The notes beneath the pieces were generated by a model. It did not search any database. It was not told where the DNA came from and worked only from the letters and a program-made list of their open reading frames with translations. Position numbers and translations under genes: made by a program. This document shows positions 33,880 to 46,820 of a DNA stretch of 64,000 nt, one piece after another. Numbering within the stretch: position 1 is the first letter of the stretch; each line of letters begins with the position of its first letter. This DNA comes from Bradyrhizobium vignae (GTDB taxonomy: Bacteria; Pseudomonadota; Alphaproteobacteria; Rhizobiales; Xanthobacteraceae), in assembly GCF_004114425.1 (NCBI RefSeq), contig NZ_RDQF01000015.1, forward strand, positions 103,517-167,516. Reading direction: 5' to 3'.

Positions 33880-33987
33880 GGCCTCTCTCCCTTTTGGGAA
33901 GAATGCGGTATGGCAAAATAGGTTTCAAACACAACTCATTGATTTGCAACGCATTTCTACTCAGTTGGAGACATTTCTGGCTCTAGA

Positions 33988-34012
33988 GGAACCCCCTCCA
34001 AGTTGGTTCGTT
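33988..34012 (+). promoter_or_regulatory. EcfG-type promoter of the RHH gene
   Basis: GGAAC (33988-33992), 17 bases, GTT (34010-34012), within CGTT. The -10 GTT is the first three bases of the palindrome 34010-34028. Confidence 0.7.
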
Positions 34013-34028
34013 GAGTAAACTACTCAAC
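34010..34028. promoter_or_regulatory. Palindromic operator overlapping the EcfG -10 element
   Basis: GTTGAGTA-AAC-TACTCAAC: perfect eight-base arms. Further half-sites TACTCAA at 34030-34036 and TACTCAG at 33958-33964 lie around it. Placement over the -10 and upstream of a ribbon-helix-helix gene suggests autoregulation. Confidence 0.6.
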
Positions 34029-34050
34029 CTACTCAATTTGCGTGATCGCC

Positions 34051-34293
34051 ATGAACGACCTTCGCGCCGAGCGCCTTCAGGTCATGCTATCGCCGGAAGA
34101 GTTGGCCGCCATCGACGATTTCCGGTTCAAACACCGCATGCCGACGCGGGCGGCAGCGGTCCGCGAACTCCTCAAGTTCGGACTGGCCGCTGCGGGCGTT
34201 GATGCCGCCGCCGGTGTGAAGTCAAGCAGCTTCGGCGTGTTCGGCCGCGGGCCTGACGGACATACTCAGGGGGATCCAGAGAGCGGCAGCTGA
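34051..34293 (+). CDS. Ribbon-helix-helix DNA-binding protein
   Basis: An 80-aa protein. MNDLRAERLQVMLSPEELAA then IDDFRFKHRMPTRAAAVREL and LKFGLAAAG fit a ribbon-helix-helix (Arc/CopG-like) fold: a short beta strand (RLQVML) followed by two helices. The C-terminal 30 residues are Gly/Ser-rich. No toxin gene is adjacent, so this is more likely a stand-alone regulator than an antitoxin. It probably represses its own gene through the palindrome at 34010-34028, placed over an EcfG-type promoter. Confidence 0.75.
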   Translation: MNDLRAERLQVMLSPEELAAIDDFRFKHRMPTRAAAVRELLKFGLAAAGVDAAAGVKSSSFGVFGRGPDGHTQGDPESGS

Positions 34294-34346
34294 CTCGGTC
34301 CATAAGCAAACGGCCCCGGCACGGGAGTGCCAGGACCGTCCTTGGA

Positions 34347-34389
34347 GATTGCTTCCGGCGCACCGGGGGCATGACAACCGGAAGCAATC
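34347..34389. repeat. Inverted repeat with 12-base perfect arms
   Basis: GATTGCTTCCGG (34347-34358) and CCGGAAGCAATC (34378-34389) flank a 19-base G/C-rich loop. Lies between the convergent RHH gene and the 67-aa gene. No T-run on either side, so it is either an unusual terminator, a small structured RNA or a binding site. Confidence 0.65.
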
Positions 34390-34426
34390 CGTCGACTCTT
34401 CCCGCGGGAATTCGTTCCGGTGGGAA

Positions 34427-34630
34427 CTAGCCTGTCGCGTCGCTGGAGCCGTCCGGCATCACGCCGGATCCTGGCGTCTTGCTATCGTCGTTCAGCTTGG
34501 GATCGCGCGTCGCTTCACGCGAGGGCGAACCTTTCGGATCCGTCTTGTGCACGGACTGTGCACGCCGCTTGTCACGCGGCTGCTCCTCCGCACGCTTGTC
34601 CTTGACGATGCCATGGTCGGAATGGGCCAT
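34427..34630 (-). CDS. Small highly charged protein, 67 aa
   Basis: MAHSDHGIVKDKRAEEQPRD ... MPDGSSDATG. 67 aa, rich in Lys, Arg, Asp, Ser and Pro, predicted disordered. No family recognised. A near match to the EcfG promoter (GGAAC-N17-GTA on the minus strand, 34691-34667) lies 37 bases upstream. It is downstream of a 43-aa membrane peptide gene on the same strand and may share its transcript. Confidence 0.5.
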   Translation of the reverse strand: MAHSDHGIVKDKRAEEQPRDKRRAQSVHKTDPKGSPSREATRDPKLNDDSKTPGSGVMPDGSSDATG

Positions 34631-34700
34631 GATGGGCTCTCGCTTCTCCTGGTGTCTCAGAGCGCTTACGCACTGCGGCGTCGAATGTTCCGATACAAAA

Positions 34701-34832
34701 TTAGCTGCGCGTCGCGTGAACGGTAGTGGATGCGTTCTCGAGATGCACCTGCCGTAGCGTCGTCACCGTCGCGAAGGCGACCGAGACGCCAAAGGCGAGA
34801 ATGAGGGAAAGAAGAGCCAGACGTGGAGCCAT
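34701..34832 (-). CDS. Single-pass membrane peptide, 43 aa
   Basis: MAPRLALLSLILAFGVSVAF followed by a polar tail ATVTTLRQVHLENASTTVHA. One hydrophobic segment (residues 4-22), which could be a signal or an anchor. An excellent ribosome-binding site, AAGGAGG, lies eight bases before the ATG, which is the main reason for accepting so short a gene. Function unknown. Confidence 0.55.
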   Translation of the reverse strand: MAPRLALLSLILAFGVSVAFATVTTLRQVHLENASTTVHATRS

Positions 34833-34935
34833 CGTCAAAACCTCCTTCTGAAAACTGGAAATCGACGCGATCGACAGTTCCCGGATCATCCCAAATCAGT
34901 TGCTTGCCTTCCGTGAGCGATCTCACATGCAGATT

Positions 34936-35133
34936 TCACACGTCTTGCTTCGGAGCAGCAGTGTGGAGCGGAAGGGGCGGAATCTCGCCGTCGAGCCAAT
35001 CCTGCTCGTTCGCGAGCGCCGTCCAGGCCTCGGCCATGCGCGAATAGCGCTTATGGGCGGGCTTCCCCTCGGCTCGCTCGGCAAGCTGAAGACAGTTATC
35101 GGCGTTATCCCTGAAGATGTCAGACTGTTTCAT
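34936..35133 (-). CDS. Small helical protein, 65 aa
   Basis: MKQSDIFRDNADNCLQLAER then AEGKPAHKRYSRMAEAWTAL and ANEQDWLDGEIPPLPL. An all-helical small protein of a Rhizobiales-type family with the pattern 'DNAxNCxxLAExA...RMxxAWxxLAxEQxWLDG'. Upstream in-frame codons would add ten residues (to 35163) but reach into the opposite promoter, so 35133 is preferred. Function unknown. It is divergent from the DUF4142-like gene. Confidence 0.7.
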   Translation of the reverse strand: MKQSDIFRDNADNCLQLAERAEGKPAHKRYSRMAEAWTALANEQDWLDGEIPPLPLHTAAPKQDV

Positions 35134-35150
35134 GTGAACGACGTGGGGAC

Positions 35151-35175
35151 GGAACTCTCGCATCGCAACCCGGTT
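35151..35175 (+). promoter_or_regulatory. EcfG-type promoter of the DUF4142-like gene
   Basis: GGAAC (35151-35155), 17 bases, GTT (35173-35175); 52 bases upstream of the start at 35227. Confidence 0.7.
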
Positions 35176-35226
35176 ACCGGATCGTAATACTCAGGGAACT
35201 CGGCGCGCCGCTCGTCATTAACATCG

Positions 35227-35739
35227 ATGCGAGTCGTTACCGCGATCATCCTTGCATTCATCAGCACCGCGGCACTTGGCGACAGTACCGGCGAGCGAAA
35301 GCCTGGCGAACGGCAGCCGACCGCCGTCGAGGTTATCAGCGGCGTCTACAATTTCAGCCGATTTCAACAGGGTCTGCTTGAGAACACCGACCTCAAGGGC
35401 AATGCGGAGGTCAAGAATCTCGCCGCCCTGCGCGCCGAGGAAGCGGCCAAGCGCGACAAGAGTCTGAAGGAGATCCAGGAGGCAATCGGCGCGGAGCCGC
35501 ACATCGGCAGGGCGACATCCTCGACCGCGAGCCTCGTCGAGCCCGAAATGTCGGATGGTCCAACCTACGTCAGAAGCTTCTATGCCGCGCAGATTCCCGA
35601 GTACGAATCGATCATCAGCCTGCTTGAACGCTATCTGAAGGCGCCCGACAATGCGGCGCTCGCAGCGTTCGCGCGCGAACAGCTCCCGATGCTGCGTTCG
35701 CAGGTCAGGGACGCGGAGCGCACCATGGCGGACAAATAG
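35227..35739 (+). CDS. Exported DUF4142-like protein
   Basis: 170 aa with a Sec signal (MRVVTAIILAFISTAALGDS). The mature part is helical: NFSRFQQGLLENTDLKGNAE, AALRAEEAAKRDKSLKEIQE, SFYAAQIPEYESIISLLERY and AFAREQLPMLRSQVRDAERT. The order of helices and the final LERYLKAPDNAALAAFA segment parallel the DUF4142 protein at 31412 (LFERYAKGGDNAALKDWA), so it is probably a divergent homologue. Both have exact EcfG-type promoters. Function unknown; a periplasmic stress role is inferred. Confidence 0.75.
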   Translation: MRVVTAIILAFISTAALGDSTGERKPGERQPTAVEVISGVYNFSRFQQGLLENTDLKGNAEVKNLAALRAEEAAKRDKSLKEIQEAIGAEPHIGRATSSTASLVEPEMSDGPTYVRSFYAAQIPEYESIISLLERYLKAPDNAALAAFAREQLPMLRSQVRDAERTMADK

Positions 35740-35745
35740 CCGCCG

Positions 35746-36042
35746 CTACTTGTCGTTCGGATGATGTTGCTGGCTCTGCTGTCGCACGGTGCGGTCGCTC
35801 TCGGGCATCTTGTCCAAACCCGCATCGCCATTGTCGTCCTTGCCGCCCGAAGATGACGTGCCGCTGCCGCTCGGATTCGACCGGCCGGCCGTCCCGGTGG
35901 TCGGCGTTTCCGCCCGCGGGTTGGCGGAGCTTGCGGCGGGGTCGCCGGTCGCGGCTCCGCGCCCGCTGGGCGCACCGCCCTGCGCCAAAGCCGATCCCGC
36001 GGCAAACACGATGACAGCGATGGCGGCAAATCCTGCTTTCAT
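35746..36042 (-). CDS. Exported low-complexity protein, 98 aa
   Basis: Signal peptide MKAGFAAIAVIVFAAGSALA, then a Gly/Ser/Thr/Pro-rich disordered region (RSNPSGSGTSSSGGKDDNGD) and a short polar C-terminus RTVRQQSQQHHPNDK. Function unknown. A variant EcfG promoter (GGAAC-N18-GTT) lies upstream at 36069-36094. It is convergent with the DUF4142-like gene, with a six-base gap between stops. Confidence 0.65.
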   Translation of the reverse strand: MKAGFAAIAVIVFAAGSALAQGGAPSGRGAATGDPAASSANPRAETPTTGTAGRSNPSGSGTSSSGGKDDNGDAGLDKMPESDRTVRQQSQQHHPNDK

Positions 36043-36068
36043 TTCTGTTCTCCTGGTCGTTGTGAGCT

Positions 36069-36094
36069 AACCGTGGGGCGCGGCGCTCCGTTCC
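36069..36094 (-). promoter_or_regulatory. Variant EcfG-type promoter (18-base spacing)
   Basis: On the minus strand GGAAC (36094-36090), 18 bases, GTT (36071-36069), i.e. GGAAC-N17-GGTT. One base longer than the other sites but within the published 16-17 spacing to the four-base -10. Confidence 0.45.
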
Positions 36095-36161
36095 GAACAG
36101 GGAATGCCGAATGGTCCAGCAGAGCGACGGGCGCCCGACGCATTTTCCTTCCAAGTGGTGT

Positions 36162-36186
36162 GGAACCAATTCGGATGATCATCGTT
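36162..36186 (+). promoter_or_regulatory. EcfG-type promoter of the giant hybrid kinase gene
   Basis: GGAAC (36162-36166), 16 bases, CGTT (36183-36186). A full match including the -10 C. The kinase start codon lies 143 bases downstream, so the transcript would have a long leader. Confidence 0.65.
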
Positions 36187-36328
36187 ATCTTGGCCGGGCT
36201 GAGCAAAGCGGGTTCCATTTCCTAGCGCCGCACCTTGGTGCTTGATTTCGAATTTGGCTGACGCTCTATTTTCATTTCGACCAGACGCGTCTTGCCGCGG
36301 ATTCGGCCGACGCCTGCGGGGGAATCAT

Positions 36329-42625
<6,297 letters not shown>

Positions 42626-42638
42626 GTTGGATCCGCGA

Positions 42639-44126
42639 ATGGACCACGAAAAGGTCAACATCCTCCTCGTCGACGATCAGCCCGCCAAGCTGCTCGCCTA
42701 TGAGGTGATTCTGAAGGATCTCGGCGAGAACCTCGTGATCGCCTCCTCGGGGCGCGAGGCGCTGGAGGTTCTGCTCAAGACCGAGATCGCGGTGATCCTG
42801 GTCGACGTCTGCATGCCCGAGCTCGATGGCTTCGAGCTCGCCGCGATGATCCGCGAGCATCCGCGCTTCCAGAAGACCGCGATGATCTTCATCTCGGCCA
42901 TCCAGGTCAGCGACATCGACCGGTTGCGCGGCTACGAGATGGGCGCGGTCGATTACGTCCCGGTACCGGTCGTGCCGGAAGTGCTGCGCGCCAAGATCAA
43001 GGTGTTTGCCGAGCTCTACCGCAAGACGCGCGAGCTCGAACGGCTGAATCATGAGCTGGAGGACCGCGTCCGCGCACGCACCGCGGAACTGGAGAGCTCC
43101 ACCGCGAAGCTGCGCGAGAGTGAGCAGCGGCGCAGCATGGCGATCGCTGCCGGCAAGATGGGGTCCTGGGACTGGGACTGGATCAGCGGCGACTGGATGT
43201 GGGACGAGGGGCAATACCGCATCTTCGGCGTCAGCCCGGAGAGCTTCGAGGTCAATCCGGCCAACGTTCAGGCGCTGTTGCACCCCGATGACGTCGATCA
43301 ATTGCGCAAAGCGATCGCCGAATTCAACAAGGGCACGCGCGCCTATGAAACAGAGTTCCGCATCGTGCGGCCCGACGGCGAGGTGCGCTGGTGCGTCGGC
43401 ACGGCGGCCGCGACGGTCGACGAGAGCGGGCGCGTGGTGCGCGTCAGCGGCGTCACCGTCGACATCACAGAACGCAAGCGCGCCGAAGAGCGGCAGAACC
43501 TCCTCGCGCGGGAAGTCGATCACCGCGCCAAGAATGCGCTGGCGCTGGCGCAGTCGATCGTGCGCCTCACGCGGGCCGACGAGGTCAAGGCCTATGTCAA
43601 CGCGGTGGAGGGGCGCATCAATGCACTGGCGCGCGTGCATACCATCCTGTCGCTGTCGAGTTGGCAGGGCGCTGAGCTCTCCAAGTTGATCGACGAGGAG
43701 CTTGCGCCCTATTCGCTCGGCGACCAGATCAGATTGGCAGGTCCCGAAGTTCAGTTGATGCCGGCAACGGCCCAGACGCTGGCACTCGCACTGCATGAGC
43801 TCTTCACCAACTCGGCAAAGTATGGCGCGCTCTCGACCCGATCGGGACGGCTCGCGATCGATTGGCAGGTCGAGGACGAACTGCTCACGCTGTGTTGGGA
43901 GGAGTCGGGCGGTCCGCTGGTCATGACACCGAAATCGCGCGGCTTCGGCACGCGGAGCCTGCTTGCGAGCATCGAGTCCCAGCTTGGCGGACAGGCGCAG
44001 TTCGATTGGCGAGCCGAAGGCCTGTTGTGCCGCCTGGAGGTGCCGTTGACACGCAAGACGGCGACCAGCGCACCCGGCAAATTCGATACCGCTGGCTCCG
44101 CCGAATTGCAGCGCGCATCCGGCTAA
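42639..44126 (+). CDS. Receiver-PAS-HWE histidine kinase
   Basis: 495 aa. An N-terminal receiver domain (residues 6-122; phospho-acceptor D56 in VILVDVCMPELDG) has VDYVPVPVVPEVL where the conserved Lys is normally found, so its switching may be altered. A coiled coil (130-165) follows, then a PAS domain (166-285, ending VTVDITERKRAEE) and an HWE-type kinase core with H295 in EVDHRAKNALALAQSIVRLT and ALHELFTNSAKYGAL. HWE and related HisKA2 kinases commonly feed PhyR in the alphaproteobacterial general stress pathway. It lies 13 bases behind the giant kinase, so the two are one operon, possibly with phosphotransfer between them. Confidence 0.9.
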   Translation: MDHEKVNILLVDDQPAKLLAYEVILKDLGENLVIASSGREALEVLLKTEIAVILVDVCMPELDGFELAAMIREHPRFQKTAMIFISAIQVSDIDRLRGYEMGAVDYVPVPVVPEVLRAKIKVFAELYRKTRELERLNHELEDRVRARTAELESSTAKLRESEQRRSMAIAAGKMGSWDWDWISGDWMWDEGQYRIFGVSPESFEVNPANVQALLHPDDVDQLRKAIAEFNKGTRAYETEFRIVRPDGEVRWCVGTAAATVDESGRVVRVSGVTVDITERKRAEERQNLLAREVDHRAKNALALAQSIVRLTRADEVKAYVNAVEGRINALARVHTILSLSSWQGAELSKLIDEELAPYSLGDQIRLAGPEVQLMPATAQTLALALHELFTNSAKYGALSTRSGRLAIDWQVEDELLTLCWEESGGPLVMTPKSRGFGTRSLLASIESQLGGQAQFDWRAEGLLCRLEVPLTRKTATSAPGKFDTAGSAELQRASG

Positions 44127-44344
44127 CCGGACGCTGCGCTCGTCACCCGCCGGGCCATCCGCGGTTCGCGCGCGACCCGTCCTTCCAGCCAGGCCTCCGT
44201 TCGGGCGAGATCGCGCAACGCCCTGGCGTAGCGGCGTGCCGCATTTCGCTCTGCTCCGCGCGGCAGCCTGCGGGCTTTGCGCAAGATGTCCACGGCCGCG
44301 CTACGATAGGCCAGCGAGCGGTAAAGAAAGACTACCTTACCCAT
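44123..44344 (-). CDS. Small basic protein, 73 aa
   Basis: MGKVVFLYRSLAYRSAAVDI then LRKARRLPRGAERNAARRYA and RALRDLARTEAWLEGRVARE. Strongly basic, helical, no membrane segment. The stop overlaps that of the convergent HWE-kinase gene. I do not recognise a named family; the regular Arg/Ala helical pattern resembles small rhizobial proteins of unknown function. No clear ribosome-binding site. Confidence 0.5.
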   Translation of the reverse strand: MGKVVFLYRSLAYRSAAVDILRKARRLPRGAERNAARRYARALRDLARTEAWLEGRVAREPRMARRVTSAASG

Positions 44345-44434
44345 ATCGATATTCCCGTTTTGATGACACCCATCCTCGCAAGCCCGGCATGAACGTCGGA
44401 TGAAGCGAGTGACGACAAATTCGTTCGATCTGGT

Positions 44435-44459
44435 GGAACCCGGCAATTGCGCGTGCGTT
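44435..44459 (+). promoter_or_regulatory. EcfG-type promoter of the 85-aa membrane protein gene
   Basis: GGAAC (44435-44439), 16 bases, CGTT (44456-44459): full match, 27 bases upstream of the start at 44486. Confidence 0.7.
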
Positions 44460-44485
44460 GGCATGCCAGTTCGGGATTCAGTCCC

Positions 44486-44743
44486 ATGCGCACCAAGAAG
44501 TCGTCTGAGCTGATCTCTGCCAGCGGCCTTATCAAGCTGATGACGCATGCGATGATGGGCGCAGCCCTCGGCCTCATCTTCAGCCTCGCGCTCGTCCTGT
44601 CCAATCGGGCCGTGGCCAACCTGCTCAATAACGGCGGAAGCCAAGCCGTTGTGGTCTTCGTCCTCACCTTGGTGACGACGTTCGCGATCGGCGCAACGCT
44701 CACTGGCGTCGTGTTCATCCTCGCAGAGGACAAGCAATCTTGA
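44486..44743 (+). CDS. Small two-segment membrane protein, 85 aa
   Basis: MRTKKSSELISASGLIKLMT then two hydrophobic segments, HAMMGAALGLIFSLALVLSN and VVVFVLTLVTTFAIGATLTG, with a short polar tail. It is a hairpin membrane protein with the N-terminus likely inside. Function unknown. An upstream ATG at 44447 is rejected because it would lie within the promoter. It has an exact EcfG-type promoter, so probably a general-stress membrane protein. Confidence 0.75.
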   Translation: MRTKKSSELISASGLIKLMTHAMMGAALGLIFSLALVLSNRAVANLLNNGGSQAVVVFVLTLVTTFAIGATLTGVVFILAEDKQS

Positions 44744-44774
44744 AGCGTGCGTGACGCGTGGAAATGCTTTGTTG

Positions 44775-44799
44775 GGAACTCCTGCGGCGAATAGCGGTT
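44775..44799 (+). promoter_or_regulatory. EcfG-type promoter of the 80-aa exported protein gene
   Basis: GGAAC (44775-44779), 17 bases, GTT (44797-44799); 38 bases upstream of the start at 44837. Confidence 0.7.
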
Positions 44800-44836
44800 G
44801 GCTGCCTGCGTCAATTCAACTCAGGGAGTTTCCCGC

Positions 44837-45079
44837 ATGAAGACGACCAAGCTCGCTCTCGCCGTAATGTTGGCAACCGGCCTAGCCGCCGCGCCGTTCG
44901 CCGCCCAGGCGAAGTCGCATAAGGCCAAGCACGGATCCTCGATGTCATCGTCGCAGACCACCGGCGCCAATACCAAGTCTACCCGGGGCGCGGATCCTTC
45001 CGGCCAAGGCGGCTCTGGTCCCGGGTCCGATCAGGGCGGCACCATGACGAACAAAGGCGGCATGACCAACACCAAATAG
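44837..45079 (+). CDS. Exported low-complexity protein, 80 aa
   Basis: Signal peptide MKTTKLALAVMLATGLAAAP, cleavage probably after AQA; the mature part is a short Lys/His stretch followed by Ser/Gly/Thr/Gln-rich low complexity (DPSGQGGSGPGSDQGGTMTN). Similar in build to the protein at 35746. Function unknown. CAGGGAG precedes the ATG as ribosome-binding site, and a hairpin follows at 45100. Confidence 0.7.
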   Translation: MKTTKLALAVMLATGLAAAPFAAQAKSHKAKHGSSMSSSQTTGANTKSTRGADPSGQGGSGPGSDQGGTMTNKGGMTNTK

Positions 45080-45099
45080 GCGCTCCCCGTAATCCATGG

Positions 45100-45123
45100 A
45101 GGGCTCCGCCACTGCGGGGCCCT
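45100..45123 (+). terminator. Hairpin behind the 80-aa exported protein gene
   Basis: AGGGCTCCG (45100-45108) and CGGGGCCCT (45115-45123), one G-U pair, followed by TGC. It begins 20 bases after the stop codon. Confidence 0.5.
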
Positions 45124-45267
45124 TGCTCGACGCTCCGAGCTGTCAGGATCCGGCATCCACGCGCTTCCGGCACCCGGGACGCACGCTCAACGCCATCGCG
45201 GTTCGACGGGCAGTTGCGAGATCCGGTATGGGTCCTGCTCTTCCTCCGCCATACGCTTCCAAAGATC

Positions 45268-45543
45268 TCAGCGGCGTCCGATTGCGTGGACGGGATTGCC
45301 GACTGGCTTCACGGGACGAAGGCGCACCCGGTCGCGGACATCGGGCAGAACGTCGCTGCCACCAGCCGCCCTCCATTCGTCGATCAGGAGGTTGATTTTC
45401 CGGCGCAGATCCATCTGCGCCAGGGCCCTTTCTGTGCAGTCGTGATCGCGCTCGACGAGGTCGCGCACCGACGCCTCGACGTCGGCCATCTCAAGCCTCA
45501 AGGCTCTGATTTTACGTCGAATTTCATTAATTCTGTTGTCCAT
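45268..45543 (-). CDS. Small coiled-coil protein, 91 aa
   Basis: MDNRINEIRRKIRALRLEMA then DVEASVRDLVERDHDCTERA and LAQMDLRRKINLLIDEWRAA. The first 65 residues are a heptad-patterned helical hairpin, the rest polar. It resembles a Bradyrhizobium-type family of small helical proteins without known function. A sigma-70-like promoter, TTGACT-N17-TCTAAC, is seen on the minus strand upstream (about 45577-45549). It is divergent from the DUF3072-like gene. Confidence 0.65.
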   Translation of the reverse strand: MDNRINEIRRKIRALRLEMADVEASVRDLVERDHDCTERALAQMDLRRKINLLIDEWRAAGGSDVLPDVRDRVRLRPVKPVGNPVHAIGRR

Positions 45544-45548
45544 GCCTT

Positions 45549-45577
45549 GTTAGAACAAAATAAGAACATATAGTCAA
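45549..45577 (-). promoter_or_regulatory. Sigma-70-like promoter of the coiled-coil gene
   Basis: Minus strand TTGACT, 17 bases, TCTAAC, just upstream of the start at 45543. The same AT-rich tract contains AGAACA twice. Contrast with the EcfG-type promoters nearby. Confidence 0.4.
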
Positions 45578-45614
45578 GTCACGATTTCTGGACGGAGGCG
45601 AGAGGAGGAGAGAC

Positions 45615-45809
45615 ATGCAGGTTCAAGGTCAATACGATGCCAGGGCTTTCCTGAGCGAGCAGATGACGCGAGCGCAGGGCCTCAGGCTGAAACGGCTGAG
45701 TGAAGAGGCCTATCAACCCGCCCAATACGCACGGGATCTGTCCTTTAGCGAGGCCGCACGGCGCATCCAGGCCCTCGAAGCGGAGATAGAGCTGGCGAAT
45801 TCCTTCTAG
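45615..45809 (+). CDS. DUF3072-like protein, 64 aa
   Basis: MQVQGQYDARAFLSEQMTRA then QGLRLKRLSEEAYQPAQYAR and DLSFSEAARRIQALEAEIEL. The pattern 'MTxxQxxxLKxLSEEAxxPxxYxxxLSxxEAxRRIxxLxxxI' is that of the small DUF3072 family. GAGGAGGAGAG is a strong ribosome-binding site six bases before the ATG. Helical, cytoplasmic; function unknown. Confidence 0.75.
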   Translation: MQVQGQYDARAFLSEQMTRAQGLRLKRLSEEAYQPAQYARDLSFSEAARRIQALEAEIELANSF

Positions 45810-45847
45810 GCAGCGGTTCGCGTTTGGAACATTGCATAGGCGCTCCC

Positions 45848-45872
45848 GGAACCATGGCCGTGCCGAATGGTT
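45848..45872 (+). promoter_or_regulatory. EcfG-type promoter of the DUF6496-like gene
   Basis: GGAAC (45848-45852), 17 bases, GTT (45870-45872); 26 bases upstream of the start at 45898. Confidence 0.65.
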
Positions 45873-45897
45873 TTTCTTCGGCCAAGGGAGAACATGC

Positions 45898-46173
45898 ATG
45901 GCACGCAAGGCAAAGAAACGCCGTTACTCACGCAGCGCCGGCGGCGATGTCGAAAGCGAGATGCGGCGCTACAAGAAGGGCACCGCGAAGAGCGGCCGTG
46001 GGGGACGCGGCGGCCGCGTGAAGAGCCGCAAGCAAGCGATCGCAATCGGACTGTCGAAGGCACGCAAGAAGGGCAAGAAGGTCCCGAAGAAGGCGTCGAA
46101 GCGCAAGAGCGCCAAGAAGACCTCCAGGACGTCGTCGAAGAAGTCGTCGAAGCGCAAATCCAGCAAGCGCTGA
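45898..46173 (+). CDS. Lysine-rich DUF6496-like protein
   Basis: 91 aa. MARKAKKRRYSRSAGGDVES then EMRRYKKGTAKSGRGGRGGR and VKSRKQAIAIGLSKARKKGK, followed by a Lys/Ser tail that looks like a histone H1 tail. The SRKQAIAIGLSxARKKG motif is that of DUF6496. The charge suggests nucleic-acid binding, perhaps a stress-induced nucleoid protein, but this is inference. GGGAG lies shortly upstream of the ATG, and an exact EcfG-type promoter precedes it. Confidence 0.75.
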   Translation: MARKAKKRRYSRSAGGDVESEMRRYKKGTAKSGRGGRGGRVKSRKQAIAIGLSKARKKGKKVPKKASKRKSAKKTSRTSSKKSSKRKSSKR

Positions 46174-46185
46174 CGCTGATCAGTC

Positions 46186-46548
46186 TCAGATCATGCTCCC
46201 CGGCATGAAGCAGCGGATCGAAATCCCGAACGCAGTCTTCACCGGCCACACCATGGTGCGGCCTGCACGGTTCGGCTCGGTGATGACGGCTTCGTCCGGC
46301 ACCTCGATCCACTGTCCATCGAGACGCACCCGGTAACGCCCGTTGTGCGACTCCCAGTCTGGATCGGCAACGGCGACCCCATCCGCATCCGAGCAGCACG
46401 GACCCAGATGGCTGCGCAGGCTGTCGAACCAGGGCTTGAGGGGCGAGTCGGCGTAGCGGCCGTCGTCGCGCCCGAGCGCGTTTCCGTGCCAGAGCACCAA
46501 TGGCGCCAGGAGCAGCGCACTCCTCAGCGAGAGCTTCAATCGATCCAT
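46186..46548 (-). CDS. Exported protein with paired cysteines, 120 aa
   Basis: A signal-like N-terminus (MDRLKLSLRSALLLAPLVLW), then SPLKPWFDSLRSHLGPCCSD, ADPDWESHNGRYRVRLDGQW and IEVPDEAVITEPNRAG, ending ISIRCFMPGSMI. Three cysteines (CC and one near the C-terminus) suggest a disulfide in the periplasm. It resembles a widespread rhizobial hypothetical family; function unknown. I chose ATG 46548, which gives a clean signal peptide; longer frames run into repeats of charged residues. Confidence 0.7.
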   Translation of the reverse strand: MDRLKLSLRSALLLAPLVLWHGNALGRDDGRYADSPLKPWFDSLRSHLGPCCSDADGVAVADPDWESHNGRYRVRLDGQWIEVPDEAVITEPNRAGRTMVWPVKTAFGISIRCFMPGSMI

Positions 46549-46769
46549 GTCGGCACCGATCAAATGTGAACCACCGGCCAGTTCCACAAGGCGCCGGGAA
46601 GGTTCGAAGTTCCAGGCTTGCAACTGGGCCCCGCGGCTACGTCGCAGCAGAGCACAGAGGCACCGAGGAACTGTGACCAGTGAACACGGCTTTTTCGGAC
46701 GCACCGGGTCATCGTCCCTGCCGTTAACGAGAATGTTATCGGGCCTTGGCGAGCTTGATTGCGTATGCG

Positions 46770-46793
46770 AAAGGCGGCCCGAGGGCCGCCTTT
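46770..46793. terminator. Terminator of the DegP-like gene
   Basis: AAAGGCGGCC-CGAG-GGCCGCCTTT, perfect ten-base arms with A- and T-rich ends, working on the minus strand 28 bases after the protease stop and possibly in both directions. Confidence 0.8.
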
Positions 46794-46820
46794 CTGGACT
46801 TGCGCCGGTCGAGCTTCGCC

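Noticed and set aside
34290..34346. RHH gene as an antitoxin with a toxin downstream
   Set aside because: No frame of toxin size follows on the same strand; the next gene is convergent and encodes a disordered charged protein.
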